Source: Chrysogorgia sp. JL179-B06 (Eukaryota > Cnidaria > Anthozoa > Scleralcyonacea > Chrysogorgiidae). From it: a stretch of DNA of 64,000 nt. The notes beneath the pieces are model-generated. The model worked only from the letters and a program-made list of their open reading frames with translations, was not told the DNA's origin and did no database searches. The number at the start of each line of letters is the position of its first letter. Position 1 is the first letter of the stretch. Below, piece by piece: positions 1-11,368 of the stretch. A program made the position numbers and the translations under genes. Where the stretch lies: positions 1,085,168 through 1,149,167 of the forward strand of contig JAYKKM010000349.1 in assembly GCA_035772405.1 (NCBI GenBank). The letters run 5' to 3'.

Positions 1-95
1 TAGATGTCGAAACATTGGGTCATGGACAGTAACTTTTAAAGTTACGTTCAAAAAACTTTTTAAAGCCAGAGTAGCGTCAAACTATGTCTGATTCA

Positions 96-586
96 ATTTT
101 TAAATAACTCTGTTATTTGAAAGAACTCTGTTATTTGAAAGAACTCTTGAAACTATAAAGACTAACCATTTGCAACTTTTCCATATCTCACTTCACTCAA
201 AAAGATTTGTTTGATATGTAAATGATTATACTTATGACATCAAACTGCATAATAACTTATTGAAAACGCTAATATATCCTTGCGATTATGTAATGAAATC
301 ACTTGAAATACATGTGCATGTGCGTGGATGTACCCAATGACATCAAATATGCAAATCATCAAACGATTCCATGTGATAATTGTAAAGATATGCAGAATTT
401 TTCAATAAGTCGTTATGCATTGTGATGTCATAAGTATGATCATTTACATATTAAACAAATCTTAATATCTCAAGAGTGAAGTGAGATATGAAAAAGTTGT
501 AAATGGTTAGTCTTTATAGTTTCAAGAGTTCTTTCAAACAAAAGAGTTATTTTACAACTGAATTTTTTATTGCATAGGAACTTTAG
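96..586. repeat. Foldback MITE, family A
   Basis: Two long inverted arms (about 110-270 and 410-586) surround a short spacer. A second, better preserved copy lies at 61125-61637, where the ends read AAAGTGCC and GGCACTTT. A single arm is at 50196-50329. No coding content. The left end of this copy is diverged. Confidence 0.7.
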
Positions 587-837
587 AGAATTAAGTGTTT
601 TGAAATTTAATGATATTTTCCGACTAAATTTACGTAAACTGATGTACTCCTACCACAATGGTTTACTACCAAATAGTTTTGATGATTTTTTTGTTCGCGT
701 CAATCAGGTACACCACCACAATACACATTAAGTTCTAAATTATGTTCCATTCCTTTTTGCAAAACTAAAATTAGACAGTTTTTGGTGAGCTATATTTATC
801 AGGGTCCTAAATTATTTAATATGTTGAGCCCAGATAT

Positions 838-1262
838 CTGTGAGGGCATTTTGCCTCCACGGTGGAAGGTCGGCGAAAATGGCCCTGGGATCGGCTGGTC
901 ACATGACACCCAGAATTTCTGGGTGCAACACTCTGCAGACTTGGTAGTGTAAAGCATTCATCCTAAAAGCAACTAATTCATAATACAGCTATGATTATCT
1001 CATATAAATATCATGCATGAACAAGTATATATCGACTGCAGTTCTTGACAATGAACCAAAGCCCTTATATTTCTTATTTGTAGTAAAATTTAAAGGCGAG
1101 GAAATTTCTTAACATGTGGATTTAGATGAATAAATTATACTCTAGCTGAATTAATTGAGTTTTGGAACTGGCCAATAAGATTATGGAATCGACCAGCCGA
1201 TTCCAGGGCCATTTTCGCAGACCTTCAACAGTGGAGGCAAAATGTCCTGGGTACGAGGATGC
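838..1262. repeat. Foldback repeat with CCACGGTGGAAGG arms
   Basis: About 85 bp at 838-925 recurs inverted at 1188-1262 and nearly identically, as a single arm, at 36852-36942. The 62-codon open frame at 1162-1350 lies over this repeat and is not a gene. Confidence 0.65.
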
Positions 1263-1815
1263 TGTGAGGCCTATTCTCTTCTTTCATTCCAAAATAAGTT
1301 ATTATTCTCAGTTCTTTGACTTATGGAATATTTTTATAATATTTATTTGACCAATCAAATTACTTTTATTGACTTTTAATTGACTTGTTCGATATTGTTA
1401 CTATTCTGATACCACATGATGTAATTTATTTATTCACTATTCTTATACAAACCCTGTAATGTAACTGGCAGGGTTCGAATCAACAGTGTGCAGTGTGCAA
1501 TGTGTAATTTGCACATCGTTTTGGCCAAAATAGTAAAAGTTTTGCACATCACTTTTCAAAACGATGTGCAGATATTAAAAAAATCTTTTCAAAATTATGT
1601 TGTTATGGCTCTTTTTAAAGCTATTTGCTGGGCATTATGACAATGTCCTGAATCTAATATTTCTCAATACAAGTTTAATTGCTTCGTTTCTAATTATTTG
1701 TATGTTACGCACCACCGATTCTATGGTAGACACTCTGGTACATGGGAAATTAGCGCTTCGCAAATCGGAAATTGCCGTGGACGCAAGTGATATAAACGTC
1801 AATTATAGGACTTAA

Positions 1816-2227
1816 TAGTGTTACAATACGTTGTAAGATGTTACACTACGTTGTAAGACGTTACGCTACGTTGTAAGACGTTACACTACGTTTTAAGGCG
1901 TTACGCTACTTTGTAAAACGTTACGCTAAGTTGTAAGACGCTACACAACGTTGTAAGACGCTACACAACGTACGACACTACGTAAAGTTGTAAGACGCTA
2001 CGCAACGTTGTACGACGCTACGTAAAGTTGTAAGACGCAACGTTGTAAGACGCTACGTAAAGTAGTAAGACGTTACGCTACGTGGAAAGACGCTATGCCA
2101 CGTTGTAAGACGTTACGCTACGTTAGAAGGCGTAGCTTACTACGTTGTAAGACGTTACGCAGGCGACGTTGTAAAACGTTCGCAACATTGTAAGACGTTA
2201 CGCAACGTTGTGAGACGCTACACTACA
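1816..2227. repeat. Satellite, unit about 19-20 bp
   Basis: Degenerate tandem copies of a unit like GTTACGCTACGTTGTAAGAC run for about 400 bp with unit-length variation. No gene is supported in 1263-2381. A partial copy of the CAGGGTTCGAA end seen at 6291 lies near 1471. Confidence 0.85.
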
Positions 2228-2381
2228 ATGTGACACTAAAGAAAAATTCGAAGCTGTTTAGGAGCGCTAATTCGGACCCTGATGGGGATACAGTATACAG
2301 TCACAGTGTATGTGTATATATGCAGATATATATCAATATATGGGCACTGCCCACACCCTTCAATCAATCAATCTACTGTAC

Positions 2382-2569
2382 CTTATGGTGCCATCTTCAG
2401 AAGCACTCCATACTATATGAGAAGAGTCCTGACTTGTAGCAAGACGTTTAACACGTGTGTTGTGGCAGTGGTATGTCTGTATTGGATCTTTTGAAGTAAC
2501 ACAGTGCACACGAACCTGTGCATCAGCGGCACCCGTAGCCAAGACATGATCACCAGAGTTGGGCATAAA
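2382..2569 (-). CDS. WDTC1: WDTC1-like exon 5
   Basis: 188 nt encoding FMPNSGDHVLATGAADAQVR, the NTRVKRLAT segment and SASEDGTIR: the second and third WD40 blades. Acceptor TTGCCCAG, donor GTACAG. I could not find the next exon in the remaining 2.4 kb. Confidence 0.92.
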
Positions 2570-5500
2570 CTGGGCAAAAATATTTGAAATTAGGGGTGAA
2601 GAGCTCAGGCAGGCAGAATGGGGTTGAAGACATGAAGTGAGGTGGGACAATATGGGTTGATTTGGATGGGAGTGGTGGAGAGTCAACACGGATGGAAAGA
2701 GTGAGTGGAATATATATATGAGGGTGAAGTGGCATGGGATGGGAAATGAAAGTATGGTGAAATATGCACTAATATCATAATTAATATAGTTTATTATATG
2801 GCACAAGCTACTCCCGGTGAAATTGTGTGCTCTGATTGGCTGATATACGTCCAGGTCCGGATTACGGATTTTGTCAGCCATTTTGTTTACAAAGGAAAAA
2901 AACCGAACAATGATAGGAAACTTTGAAAAGCAGCAAAAATTGAACGAATTTAGTAAATTAAGCACTAGATCATGTACGAGTTGGATGATGAACAATCTAA
3001 AAGAGAGTCTTACTATCGTGAAAGCAATAGAAGAACAAGATTGAAAATGACGATTCTGTCACTCAAAACGTATGTAAAGTATGTTGTTTAAAAAAGCCAT
3101 GCCATATAACAAACCTCTTATAAGCTTATTAACCTCGACCGCTTGGTCATTACGGGAAAAGTATCAAGACCTCGGTCTTTCATGTACGGACAGAGCCCGT
3201 AGTCCGTAGTGTCAATACCTTGGTCTGATATTTTCCCATAATGACCGTGCTCTCGGTTAATAAGAAGTTAGTACAGTGTATGCATTAGGATATGTTTACC
3301 ATGGTGACCTGGAAAAATAACATGATCTTGAAAAAATGACAACAAAAATAACGAATTTTATGTTCACACCTTCACTGAAAAAATATTGCCATTATGGCCC
3401 GTGTGGATTTTGTGCAATGAATTCTCATGAAATGGGTCCCAGACGATGGCATGATGGTCATCAGATCCTGATGCTAGGAGACTTTAGAAGAAAAGATTTG
3501 AAAGTTGTCAGCATAAAGTCAATTACATGTATGGTATTGTTTGGCAGTGTATTTTCAATTTTGCACTATGTACTGTACATGTACATAATAATAATATACG
3601 TTTTAGGAGCATTCTACAGCGCTCAATGCTCTTACAAGATGAGTAATTAAGTGAAAAACAACATAAAAGTAAATTATCTATTTACAAATGTGGTAAAAAT
3701 AATTAATACAAAAATAAAAATATTAAAAAAGGAAAGTCTTTAACCTAGATTTAAATAAATTAACATTGTTAGCATTCCTTATGTGAATTGGAAGAGAATT
3801 CCAAAGTTGTGGGGCACAGATAGAAAATGCTCTATCACCATAAGACTTGGTATTAGATTTAGGTGTGCACAACAAGTTCTGACTGGAGGATCTTAAAGTA
3901 CGTACTGGCTTATAATTCCCTAGCAAATCAGAAATATAGCTAGGGGCAAGACCATGGAGAGCCTTATAAGTAATTAAAAGTATCTTAAAATTAATCCTAG
4001 ATCGAATTGGAAGCCAATGGAGTTGTCGAAGAACAGGGGTGATATGGTCCCATTTCTTTGTTCTAGTAACAAGGCGTGCAGCTGTGTTCTGAAGACGCTG
4101 TAACTTATCAATGTCAGAGTCAGGTAGTCCAAACAAGACACTGTTGCAGAAATCCAAACGTGAAGTAATAAAAGCATGCACCAGCCTCTCACAGTCTCCT
4201 TGACAGAGGTACTTGCGTATTCTACCGATATTACGAATGGCAAATGAGGCTGACTTGCAAACGTTATTTATATGGGAAGTCAACTTGAGGTGACTGTCCA
4301 AGGTAATACCAAGATCACGAGCGAAAGGAACTGGAGCAATGCTTGTACCATCTGTAGATATATTTGGCATCGGCTCATATTGGATAAATTTAGATGATAC
4401 ACTGTACACCCAGTGGCATAGGCAGAAAACTTATGATGCTTGGGCCGAAATTTATGGCAGCACTTGACGCACATGAATATTTAGAAAATTGTCAGCAAGT
4501 TGTAGTGTATGTTAGTGACAAAGGCATGAACTGCCCTAAGGGGGTCTGGGAGCATGCTCTCCCAGAAAGTTTTTAATTTTGTGAAGCCAAGAAGTGCATT
4601 TCTGGTGATTTCTGCTTAGATATTTTGCAAAAAGGGGCACCATGCATCTGTACATCAGTACATAAAAAGTTATAATCAAATACATTAATAACTCAGAACT
4701 AAAACTATACTCATTGAATATAGTATATTATACTAACGAGTGGGACAAAATTATAAACAATGTTAACATACTGTATATAAATTGAAGAAATAATATCATA
4801 ATAGCTTATTGTAACGAAACATGGCCTTCTGAATGGTTGTCATTGGTTCAGATAGAAACAACTGGCAAAGCAGCAGCAAGGGAAGGTACCGTTCGCGCGT
4901 AAGGTAACCTCCACTCGCGAGTACTCGTTATGAGCGAGTACTCGCGAGTGCTAACAAGTACTCGTTCCGACTCGCATCCACTGAAACTAAATACTCGCAA
5001 CAACTCGCGAGCATTGCGAGTCAGTAACGAATCAGTAAAGAATAAGAAACTAAAATGTATTTTGGGAAGGGGTAATCATTATCAAAACGATCCGAGTCAC
5101 CATGTAATAAACCAGACAAAACTAATACATAATTTATACGCACGCGTTTATCGAGTGACAAGCGCTTAGCCTTCGCGTTCAAATTTTGAAGCAATAAAAG
5201 TTATGAAAAATCGCCACGCGATTAACAATATTGATTATTGTTTATTATTAACAATATTTAAGCAGGAGGCTCTCTCACATAGAGTGATTTTCAGAGAGGT
5301 GCTATTGTGAGTATGTTCTTGAAAAAACCTTAAAAGTAAATACGGATCGATTTAATTTATTTATCGGCATATATAACTTTGATCGCTTCAACAAATATAA
5401 AGTTGAACTCGAAGAGCCTCGATAAAACGCGTGGGTATGTTATCTAAAAGCCGTATATACGAAGTTTGAAATGTATCAAAATGCTCTCTTAGTTTTGTCT

Positions 5501-8500
5501 AAAACCCTGTCTTGTTTCATTTATAATATCATAACTTTTATCGCTTCAAAATTTGAACACGAAGGATAAGTGCTTGTCACTCGATAAACGTGAGCGCCGT
5601 ATATTATCTAAAAGGCGTGTACACGGTATACAAAGTTTGAAATGTGTTGAAATGGTCTCGACCTCGTAGTTTTGTTTGGTTTATTACATTTGATACTCCT
5701 TTCCATAATACATTTTAGTTTCTTATTTTTTACTGACTCGCAATGTTCGCAAGTAGCGAGTCGTTGCGAGTATTTGGTTTCACTGGAGATGCGAGTAGTA
5801 CGCGCGAGTAACGAGCACTCGTTAGCACTCGCGAGTACTCGCGCGTAACGAGTGCTCGCGAGTGGAAGTTACCTTACTCGCGAACGGTACTGTAGAACAC
5901 AAAATCAATCCAAAAGCTGAATAAGGTTTTATTTTGATCTTGCATTTTTCAAAAATGTTCAGGAATGTACACTGAAGTTGAATATGTGATGTAAATGGTT
6001 TTGGGCAACGCCCATGTTCATAGCTGATGCCCACATAGCTACGCCACTGCTCACACCTTCTGGGATCAGTTGTTTAAAAACCAATAACTCATGGTTATAC
6101 TAATATACTCATGGTTTAATACATAATACAGTGAAACACCCACATATAAAAACTTACATTTTTCCAAGTTAGCCTAAAAAAGGTTCTTCTACATTTGGTG
6201 TCTACTGAGAATTTAGGCTATTTAGGTTCTTAAATAGGTTCTTATTTTCTTAAGAGGAAAAGGTGCTTGCTGCTGGTCAAACAACTGTAGCAGGGTTCGA
6301 ATTAACGCATCGCGATTTGTGATGCACTTTTTATAATTTGCGATGTAAAAAAGGGCAAAAACTAGTAAAATCACGATGCAACAACTCAAAACAGAGTTTT
6401 GTTTACTGGCTGTTTGTAAATTCCCAATATAGTACGTAAGGAACGCGCGCGCATATTCCTTGTTCTGTAGTTTTTCATCCCCTGGAGCCGATTGTCGTGT
6501 TCTTAATACACGTGGAACAGCGAATATTTCCAACATGTTTTCCACCAGGTTGTTACATCCCATTCGAGCTTGATGTTGTACTCTTTCCCCCAGGTCTTTA
6601 CCGTTTTCAGTTTAGGCATGTTTTCAGTTTAGACATGTCATATTCAGCTGCTTTTACATGTTTTATCATGTTGCTTTGCATTTTTTGGGTAACCAGTATG
6701 GCGGGAACAATTCAGTCGTCAAACTTTGGCATCAAACCATAATTCGATCGCTGCATGTACCGGTCTGAGCCTAGCTGTTTTTTCAAGGCTATATCTCCAG
6801 CGCGCTATATCTCCAGCGCGCTATATCTCCAGTGTTGACGTGCTTTTTGACGGAATCAGACGTCGCATTTTTGGAGTCGAAAGATGGCGTGATCGAACTA
6901 TCACCGAAATGACAATGTCAGATTTGGAAAATGATGAAGCTGACAATGAAACAGAATAACTTTTTAATTCTTACCTTTGTTTTAAGTACTTTGTATTATA
7001 AAAGTTTTCGTTCGTTGTTCGTTTTTATACGAATTTGATCGGGGGCGGGGGCAATTTTTCGAACAAATATTTTTGTGATGCACTTTTGAAACGTTAATTC
7101 GAACCCTGATGTAGTCTATATGTGACCCTCCACGGGAAAACGTACCTTAACGTTTTCGCGAACGGTACGAAAATACCGTTCGAACGCCGTTCGGTAAGCG
7201 TTCGAACGCCGTTCGAAATTTTTTAAACGGCGTTTGAAATTTTTAGCAAACCGTTCGAACGCCTAACGAACGGCGTTCGAACGCCCAGCGAACGGCGTTT
7301 CGAACGCCCAGCGAACGGCGTTCGAACGCTCCGGCAACAGCGTTCGAACGCTTAGCGAACGGCGTTCGAACGTCTAGCGAACGGCGTTCGAACGCCTAGC
7401 GAACGGCGTTCGAACGCCCAGCGAACAGCGTTCGAACGCCTAATCAGCAGCGTTCGAAAGCCTAGCGAACAGCGTTCAAACGCCTAGCTCACCTCTTTTG
7501 TTCTCCGCTCAATGTGTACAACGACGACGCCTAACTCGAAAGCGTTTTAATAATTATAGAGTCTGTACGCAGGCTATTTAATGCGTGCGCCGTGGCTCGT
7601 GGATTTTAAACGGCTCGTTTAAATGCGCGTCTAAATGCCTGCCTCTATGCTGCCTCTTCAAACCTTTTAAACGCCAGGTTCAAACTTGAACGAGCGACTC
7701 AGACTGATTTCTATCGTGATTCAGGTCTCAAATGTAGTTTTTGCCTCATCGGATTGTAAACGAAATGAGTTGTTTACAACGTAAGGAAGGGAACCCGATA
7801 AATACCAGTTAAAAGTATTATCGCCCAGCAAAACCATAATAATGTAAACAGGAGTCGTATAACCATAAGAAAATATTTAATAACTAACGTTCGTTCTAAT
7901 AATATTGCGTTTGAATGGTTTTAGCACGCGTTATCAATGCTTTCCATGATCCGTTTGGTAATAAATTATTATAGTCAGCCGTTCGAACGCTAGTAGCCAG
8001 CCGTTCGAACGCCTAGCGAACGGCGTTCGAACACCTAGCAAACGGCGTTCGAACGCTAGTAGCCAGCCGTTCGAACGCCTAGTGAACGGCGTTCGAACAC
8101 CTAGCGAACGGCGTTCGAACGCTAGTAGGCAGCCGTTCGAACGCCTAGCGAACGGCGTTCGAACGCTAGTAGGCAGCCGTTCGATATTTTCACCAAACCG
8201 TTCGAACGCTTTCTCTAGCCGTTCGAACGCCGTTCGAACACCGTTCGAACGCCGTTTTTTTGCCGTTTGAACGCAATTTCGATAAGGTACGTTTTCCCAA
8301 AGAGGGTCACATATGGGTGTGGTCCCTTCCAAATGTATAAGAAAAAAGTAAGACTACATTCTAAGCAAATACTGTACACACCCTGTTCTAAGGTCCTATG
8401 ATTTATTTCAGGTTGTTTGTGCCCTATTTCTAGTATAGCAATATTGATAAATACTCAACATCAACCAACCTTCCATCTTGGTTCCATTCCAAGCAATTGA

Positions 8501-11368
8501 CACATCCTTGATGACCCTGTAACAACATAAGAATATAATTACTATGGAGAAGTACTATATAAGTAGATATTATACATATAATAAGTACTGTATAGTACAG
8601 TACTGTTAAAACTTTTCTTTTTCTGAAATGATAGTTTTTGTAGCTAGGCCAAAATAAAAAATACCTTGGTTTCCGGTTTCCCGACCCTACCTAGTTTTTG
8701 GCCAGTAAAATACCGACCCTAATCTTTTTATTGAAATTTTGAAAAGCCTTGGTATAAGTTGCAGCTTAATTTGCATCCTGGGATAGTAAACATGGCTGCC
8801 GATCCAGGCAGCATCCTCAAGATCAGCGTGGTTTGGTAAAACCTATTGTTCGTCCATGCAATGTTTGGGAAAAAAAAGTAAAAAAAAAAAAAGAAAAACC
8901 GACCTACCCTACCTAATTTTTTTCAGGATGAAATAGGAAACCCAGGTATTTTTTTTCTTGGCCCTATCATAGTTTTATTGGTTATATGTGTAGTAGTTTT
9001 CACTAAATTCTAGAATACCCATCCACTTTCGCTATTTGTATCTGTTGACAGTTAGTAAAAGGGTCAAATTACAGGAAGTTCATCATACAATATACAAATG
9101 CTTCGTTCTATTTTAAAACCCATTTAATTTTATAACTATCAACAAGTACACCTAATAATGTAAACCTTCGACATTGTATTTAAAGAGATTTTAGAGCATT
9201 GCCTGGTTACAGGTAGTTGTATTTCTGCCTTTAAATGTGGTTTCAAAAGTGGACGGGTATTCTATAATTGTGTAGCTCCAGAAAAAATCCATAATCTCCC
9301 CCCACGGAAGGCACTGGAATTTCCGAGGGGGGTGGGGGTGTTGGACACTCAAATTTCCGAAGAGGGGGATCAGAGTTGTCTTAATTTTCCAGATAGTCAT
9401 CAAAGTAGTCACATATTTGATAAAATATCTTGCTACTGATTGTACATTTAATGCAGTGTAACAAGATAGAACATTTTTTGTTGTGTCAGTCTTTATATTT
9501 TAGATATTACGGCCCGTAATTGCCACCGATAGTCGTCAATGCGATGCACCGTTTGTACCACGTTAGCGACTGAAAGGAATTAAAAAATTCAAGGTGATCA
9601 ACATTAGCTCTTGTCTTGTACTTGCTCTGAGAGATATGAGTAAAATCATGTTGATTAATATCGACTGCAAACCACGACTCATCACATTGTTGACGCCATT
9701 AATGGCGGTTTAACGCAACAAACCATGGGTGCACTATTTTTCAGGAAAACCACAAACTTATTCTTGCAGCTGTCAAGTAGCAGACTTTTTTCGCATTTGT
9801 AAGCTGACTTTGAATTTTATTTAAATTCGAAGTGGCGTTGTTCACTCGAACAGTGTTTCTCTCCATAGTTTTTATGGATGACCGAAATTTTGCAAGTACA
9901 TGAGCAGGACAACGTTTGCATATCACACGGGTTTTATAAGCTCCTCTGCCTCTTAGTCTTGTTTAAGGTGTCTCGTTTTCTCGAGAGTCCAAGCAACATT
10001 TTTAGCACCTTGAATTTCGCCAGATTTGAATGTTTTCAACGCATTGCTACTACAAATCTCCATTCTCCTCCGCATTTGATCTTGTTCCAGAATGTGCGGT
10101 AGTGTTGCATTTAGCCTGCGTAGCCGACGCAATGGGGCTGGGGGTAAATGTTGCATTATGCGGTTTTATGCCTGTGCTCTCGTTAATTTCGCTTGCATTG
10201 AATATCTTGATCTTTGTGTATTCTGTGTCTAAGATGTTTTTCTGCTACATTGAAGCATTGGAAATTCCAGGGGGTAGTGGGTCAATGTTTGACTGGAAAA
10301 AGGAAATTCCAGGGGGTAGGGGGAATACTAGACAAATTGCCTTCCGTGTGGGGTTATGGATTTCTTCTGGAACTACACATTGCCAGGACCGCCGAGAGGG
10401 AAGGGTAGCCGGGGCAACTGCCCCGGGGCCAGGCCATAATCTAAGGGACCGCGAATACGGCGCCAAGCAAATCCGGGGCCCGTGCAAAATTTGCCATAAC
10501 TACCTCCAACATCTGAGGCATTTAGGGGCCCATGAGCCTACATGCCCCCGGGCCCGTCCTGTCTCTCGGCGGCCCTGCGCATTGCTCCGTATTTTTGATT
10601 TTATAATAAAATGTAATTATAGTTTTATAAGTAACTTTAAGAATGTATCGCTGTAAGAGCAAATGACACCATCATATAATGCTCCTAAAACGTCTTTATT
10701 ATTATGCAACAAGTGGCACGTAGCACTAAAAACGGCATTGATACAGCAATATTAAAGCAAGCCATCATTGATTGACATCACATATACAGTAAAGACCAAC
10801 AGAACATTCCAGGGATTTTGGTACAACACTTATATTGGCATACTGCCGAGAGGGCGGGGCAGGGTTAGCTGGGGCAACTACCTCAGGGCCTGGGCCAAAT
10901 ATGAAGCTTCTAGGGGCCCGTGAAAGACCATAACCCCACCTTCCCCTGTGACTACCTTGGCTGTTGGTTGCCCTGATCAATATTACTTAGCTTGATAATT
11001 CTACCACACAATTAATGCAAGTTTATTGAGTTTCTTCAGACCATTGTTTCATAACTCACAGCCTAATTCAATTCAGTTGATCCCATTTTATTCATTATTA
11101 CCTTAAGTTCTCTTTCTAAGCCAAGACGTTTTACCAGCTGATCATAAACTTGAAGTTTAGTCTGGTAGAATTTATTAACCCCATCCTGCAATAAAAAAAC
11201 GACAACGCTATTACATATTATTGAACTATAATAGAAATACAAAGGATAAATCGCAGACTGCGATAACAACAAACCTAATACAACATGAAGGTATAACAAG
11301 ATCAACTACAGTACACTTACGATCGTTTCTCTAGCCTTCAAAATGCCTGGTATAGTCTTCGAGAACAT
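2382..11368 (-). CDS. WDTC1: WDTC1-like WD40/TPR protein, exons 1-5 (5' half)
   Basis: The joined exons 11321-11368, 11102-11185, 8470-8516, 3370-3481 and 2382-2569 give 159 residues plus two bases with no stop. The N-terminal helix region ends in RLGLERELKGHQGCVNCLEW. It is followed by WD40 blades with SGSDDHHAIVWDP, HTGHNGNIFSVKFMPNSGD and RVKRLATSQDSSHIVWSASE. This order and wording match WDTC1 (adipose), a WD40-TPR protein that in vertebrates serves as a DDB1-CUL4 substrate adaptor and affects fat storage. Later WD repeats and the TPR domain would be encoded to the left of position 2382, outside the window or unseen. All splice phases agree (0,0,2,0,2). The long introns hold a CR1 fragment and four foldback elements. 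A DCAF6/DCAF8-type paralogue is the main alternative, but the N-terminus favours WDTC1. Confidence 0.9.
2570..3369. repeat. Intron 4 with a hairpin repeat
   Basis: Intron of the WDTC1-like gene. At 3119-3266 a foldback of about 55-bp arms (CTTATTAACC ... GGTTAATAAG) is present. Nothing else recognised. Confidence 0.6.
3370..3481 (-). CDS. WDTC1: WDTC1-like exon 4
   Basis: 112 nt encoding (S)LLASGSDDHHAIVWDP and continuing to GHNGNIFSVK. The frame needs an AAG acceptor (TTCTAAAG) rather than the TAG eight bases further on, because only then do the phase and the LLASGSDD motif agree. Donor GTGTGA. The overlapping plus-strand frame at 3336-3650 is antisense to it. Confidence 0.9.
3584..4409 (-). 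mobile_element. CR1/L2-like non-LTR retrotransposon, 3' fragment
   Basis: A 228-codon open frame (4409-3723) encodes the C-terminal part of a reverse transcriptase ORF: CERLVHAFITSRLDFCNS, LQRLQNTAARLVTRT, LHWLPIRSRINFKILLITYK and WNSLPIHIR, with stop after SRLKTFLF. The polymerase motifs are missing (5' truncated). The 3' tail carries the family signature near 3600 (AAGAGCATTGAGCG then GCTCCTAAAACG) before a TAATAA tail. The same tail is found at 10645-10708, 17275 and 23340. It sits in WDTC1 intron 3. Confidence 0.85.
4410..4885. other. Intronic DNA, nothing recognised
   Basis: AT-rich stretch inside WDTC1 intron 3. Short open frames here have no recognisable motifs. Confidence 0.5.
4886..5890. 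mobile_element. 1-kb foldback element (GTACCGTTCGCG ends)
   Basis: Perfect-looking termini GTACCGTTCGCG and CGCGAACGGTAC. Almost the whole element folds back: outer arms rich in CGCGAGTACTCG, inner arms at about 5140-5220 and 5520-5600. No transposase frame. Confidence 0.8.
6291..7108. mobile_element. Inverted-repeat DNA transposon relic (CAGGGTTCGAATTAAC ends)
   Basis: Termini CAGGGTTCGAATTAACG and CGTTAATTCGAACCCTG, flanked by an imperfect TGTAG repeat. It contains a three-copy 16-bp repeat near 6795-6833. A plus frame at 6726-6959 ends in MSDLENDEADNETE, an acidic tail that could be a transposase remnant. The end sequence looks hAT-like, but the 8-bp duplication is not clear. 5891-6290 next to it holds nothing recognisable. 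Confidence 0.6.
7121..8311. mobile_element. TA-flanked foldback built of GAACGGCGTTCGAACGC units
   Basis: Termini TGTGACCCTC ... GAGGGTCACA, flanked by TA on both sides (7119-7120, 8312-8313). Both ends are filled with dozens of copies of a unit whose core TTCGAA/GCCGTTCGAACGGC is itself self-complementary. The Arg/Phe-rich open frames at 7934-8332 and 8082-8270 are products of this repeat. Confidence 0.8.
8470..8516 (-). CDS. WDTC1: WDTC1-like exon 3
   Basis: 47 nt encoding GHQGCVNCLEWNQDG, start of the first WD40 blade. Acceptor TTACAG, donor GTTGGT, exit phase 2. Confidence 0.92.
8641..8975. repeat. Foldback MITE in intron 2
   Basis: Arms at 8645-8720 and 8900-8975 (GGCCAAAATAAAAAATACC versus its complement, with gaps) around a spacer with an A-rich run. 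Confidence 0.6.
8976..10244. other. Intron 2 DNA, one small foldback
   Basis: A 19-bp inverted pair TAGAATACCCATCCACTTT at 9011 and its complement at 9247 makes a 250-bp foldback. Short GGAAATTCCAGGGGG-like stretches occur at 9300-9360 and recur at 10260-10320. No coding signal recognised. Confidence 0.45.
10245..10965. repeat. GC-rich dispersed repeat, two copies
   Basis: Segments at 10380-10590 and 10845-10960 share GCCGAGAGG...GGGGCAACT and GGGGCCCGTG words in an otherwise AT-rich window, so they are copies of one dispersed repeat. The 208-codon plus frame over 10030-10656 is repeat-derived. Confidence 0.55.
10645..10708 (+). mobile_element. CR1/L2-like 3' end, solo
   Basis: Carries TGTAAGAGC ... 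TGCTCCTAAAACGTC followed by TTTATTATTAT, the same 3' signature as the element at 3584 but in the opposite orientation. Confidence 0.6.
11102..11185 (-). CDS. WDTC1: WDTC1-like exon 2
   Basis: 28 codons, phase 0 at both ends, acceptor TTGCAG, donor GTAATA. Contains YDQLVKRLGLERELK, equivalent to the conserved RRLGLE segment just before the first WD repeat. Confidence 0.88.
11321..11368 (-). CDS. WDTC1: WDTC1-like exon 1 (start codon)
   Basis: ATG at 11368, 16 codons (MFSKTIPGILKARETI), phase 0, donor GTAAGT at 11320. The next exon joins in frame to the RLGLE motif, which supports this start. Confidence 0.8.

Noticed and set aside
3336..3650. Plus-strand 104-codon protein
   Set aside because: Antisense to WDTC1-like exon 4; the conserved reading is on the minus strand.
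7934..8332. Arg/Phe-rich 132-codon protein
   Set aside because: Product of the GAACGGCGTTCGAACGC repeat; the complementary strand is equally open.
10030..10656. Plus-strand 208-codon protein
   Set aside because: Runs through a dispersed GC-rich repeat and a CR1 tail; no domain recognised and composition changes abruptly.
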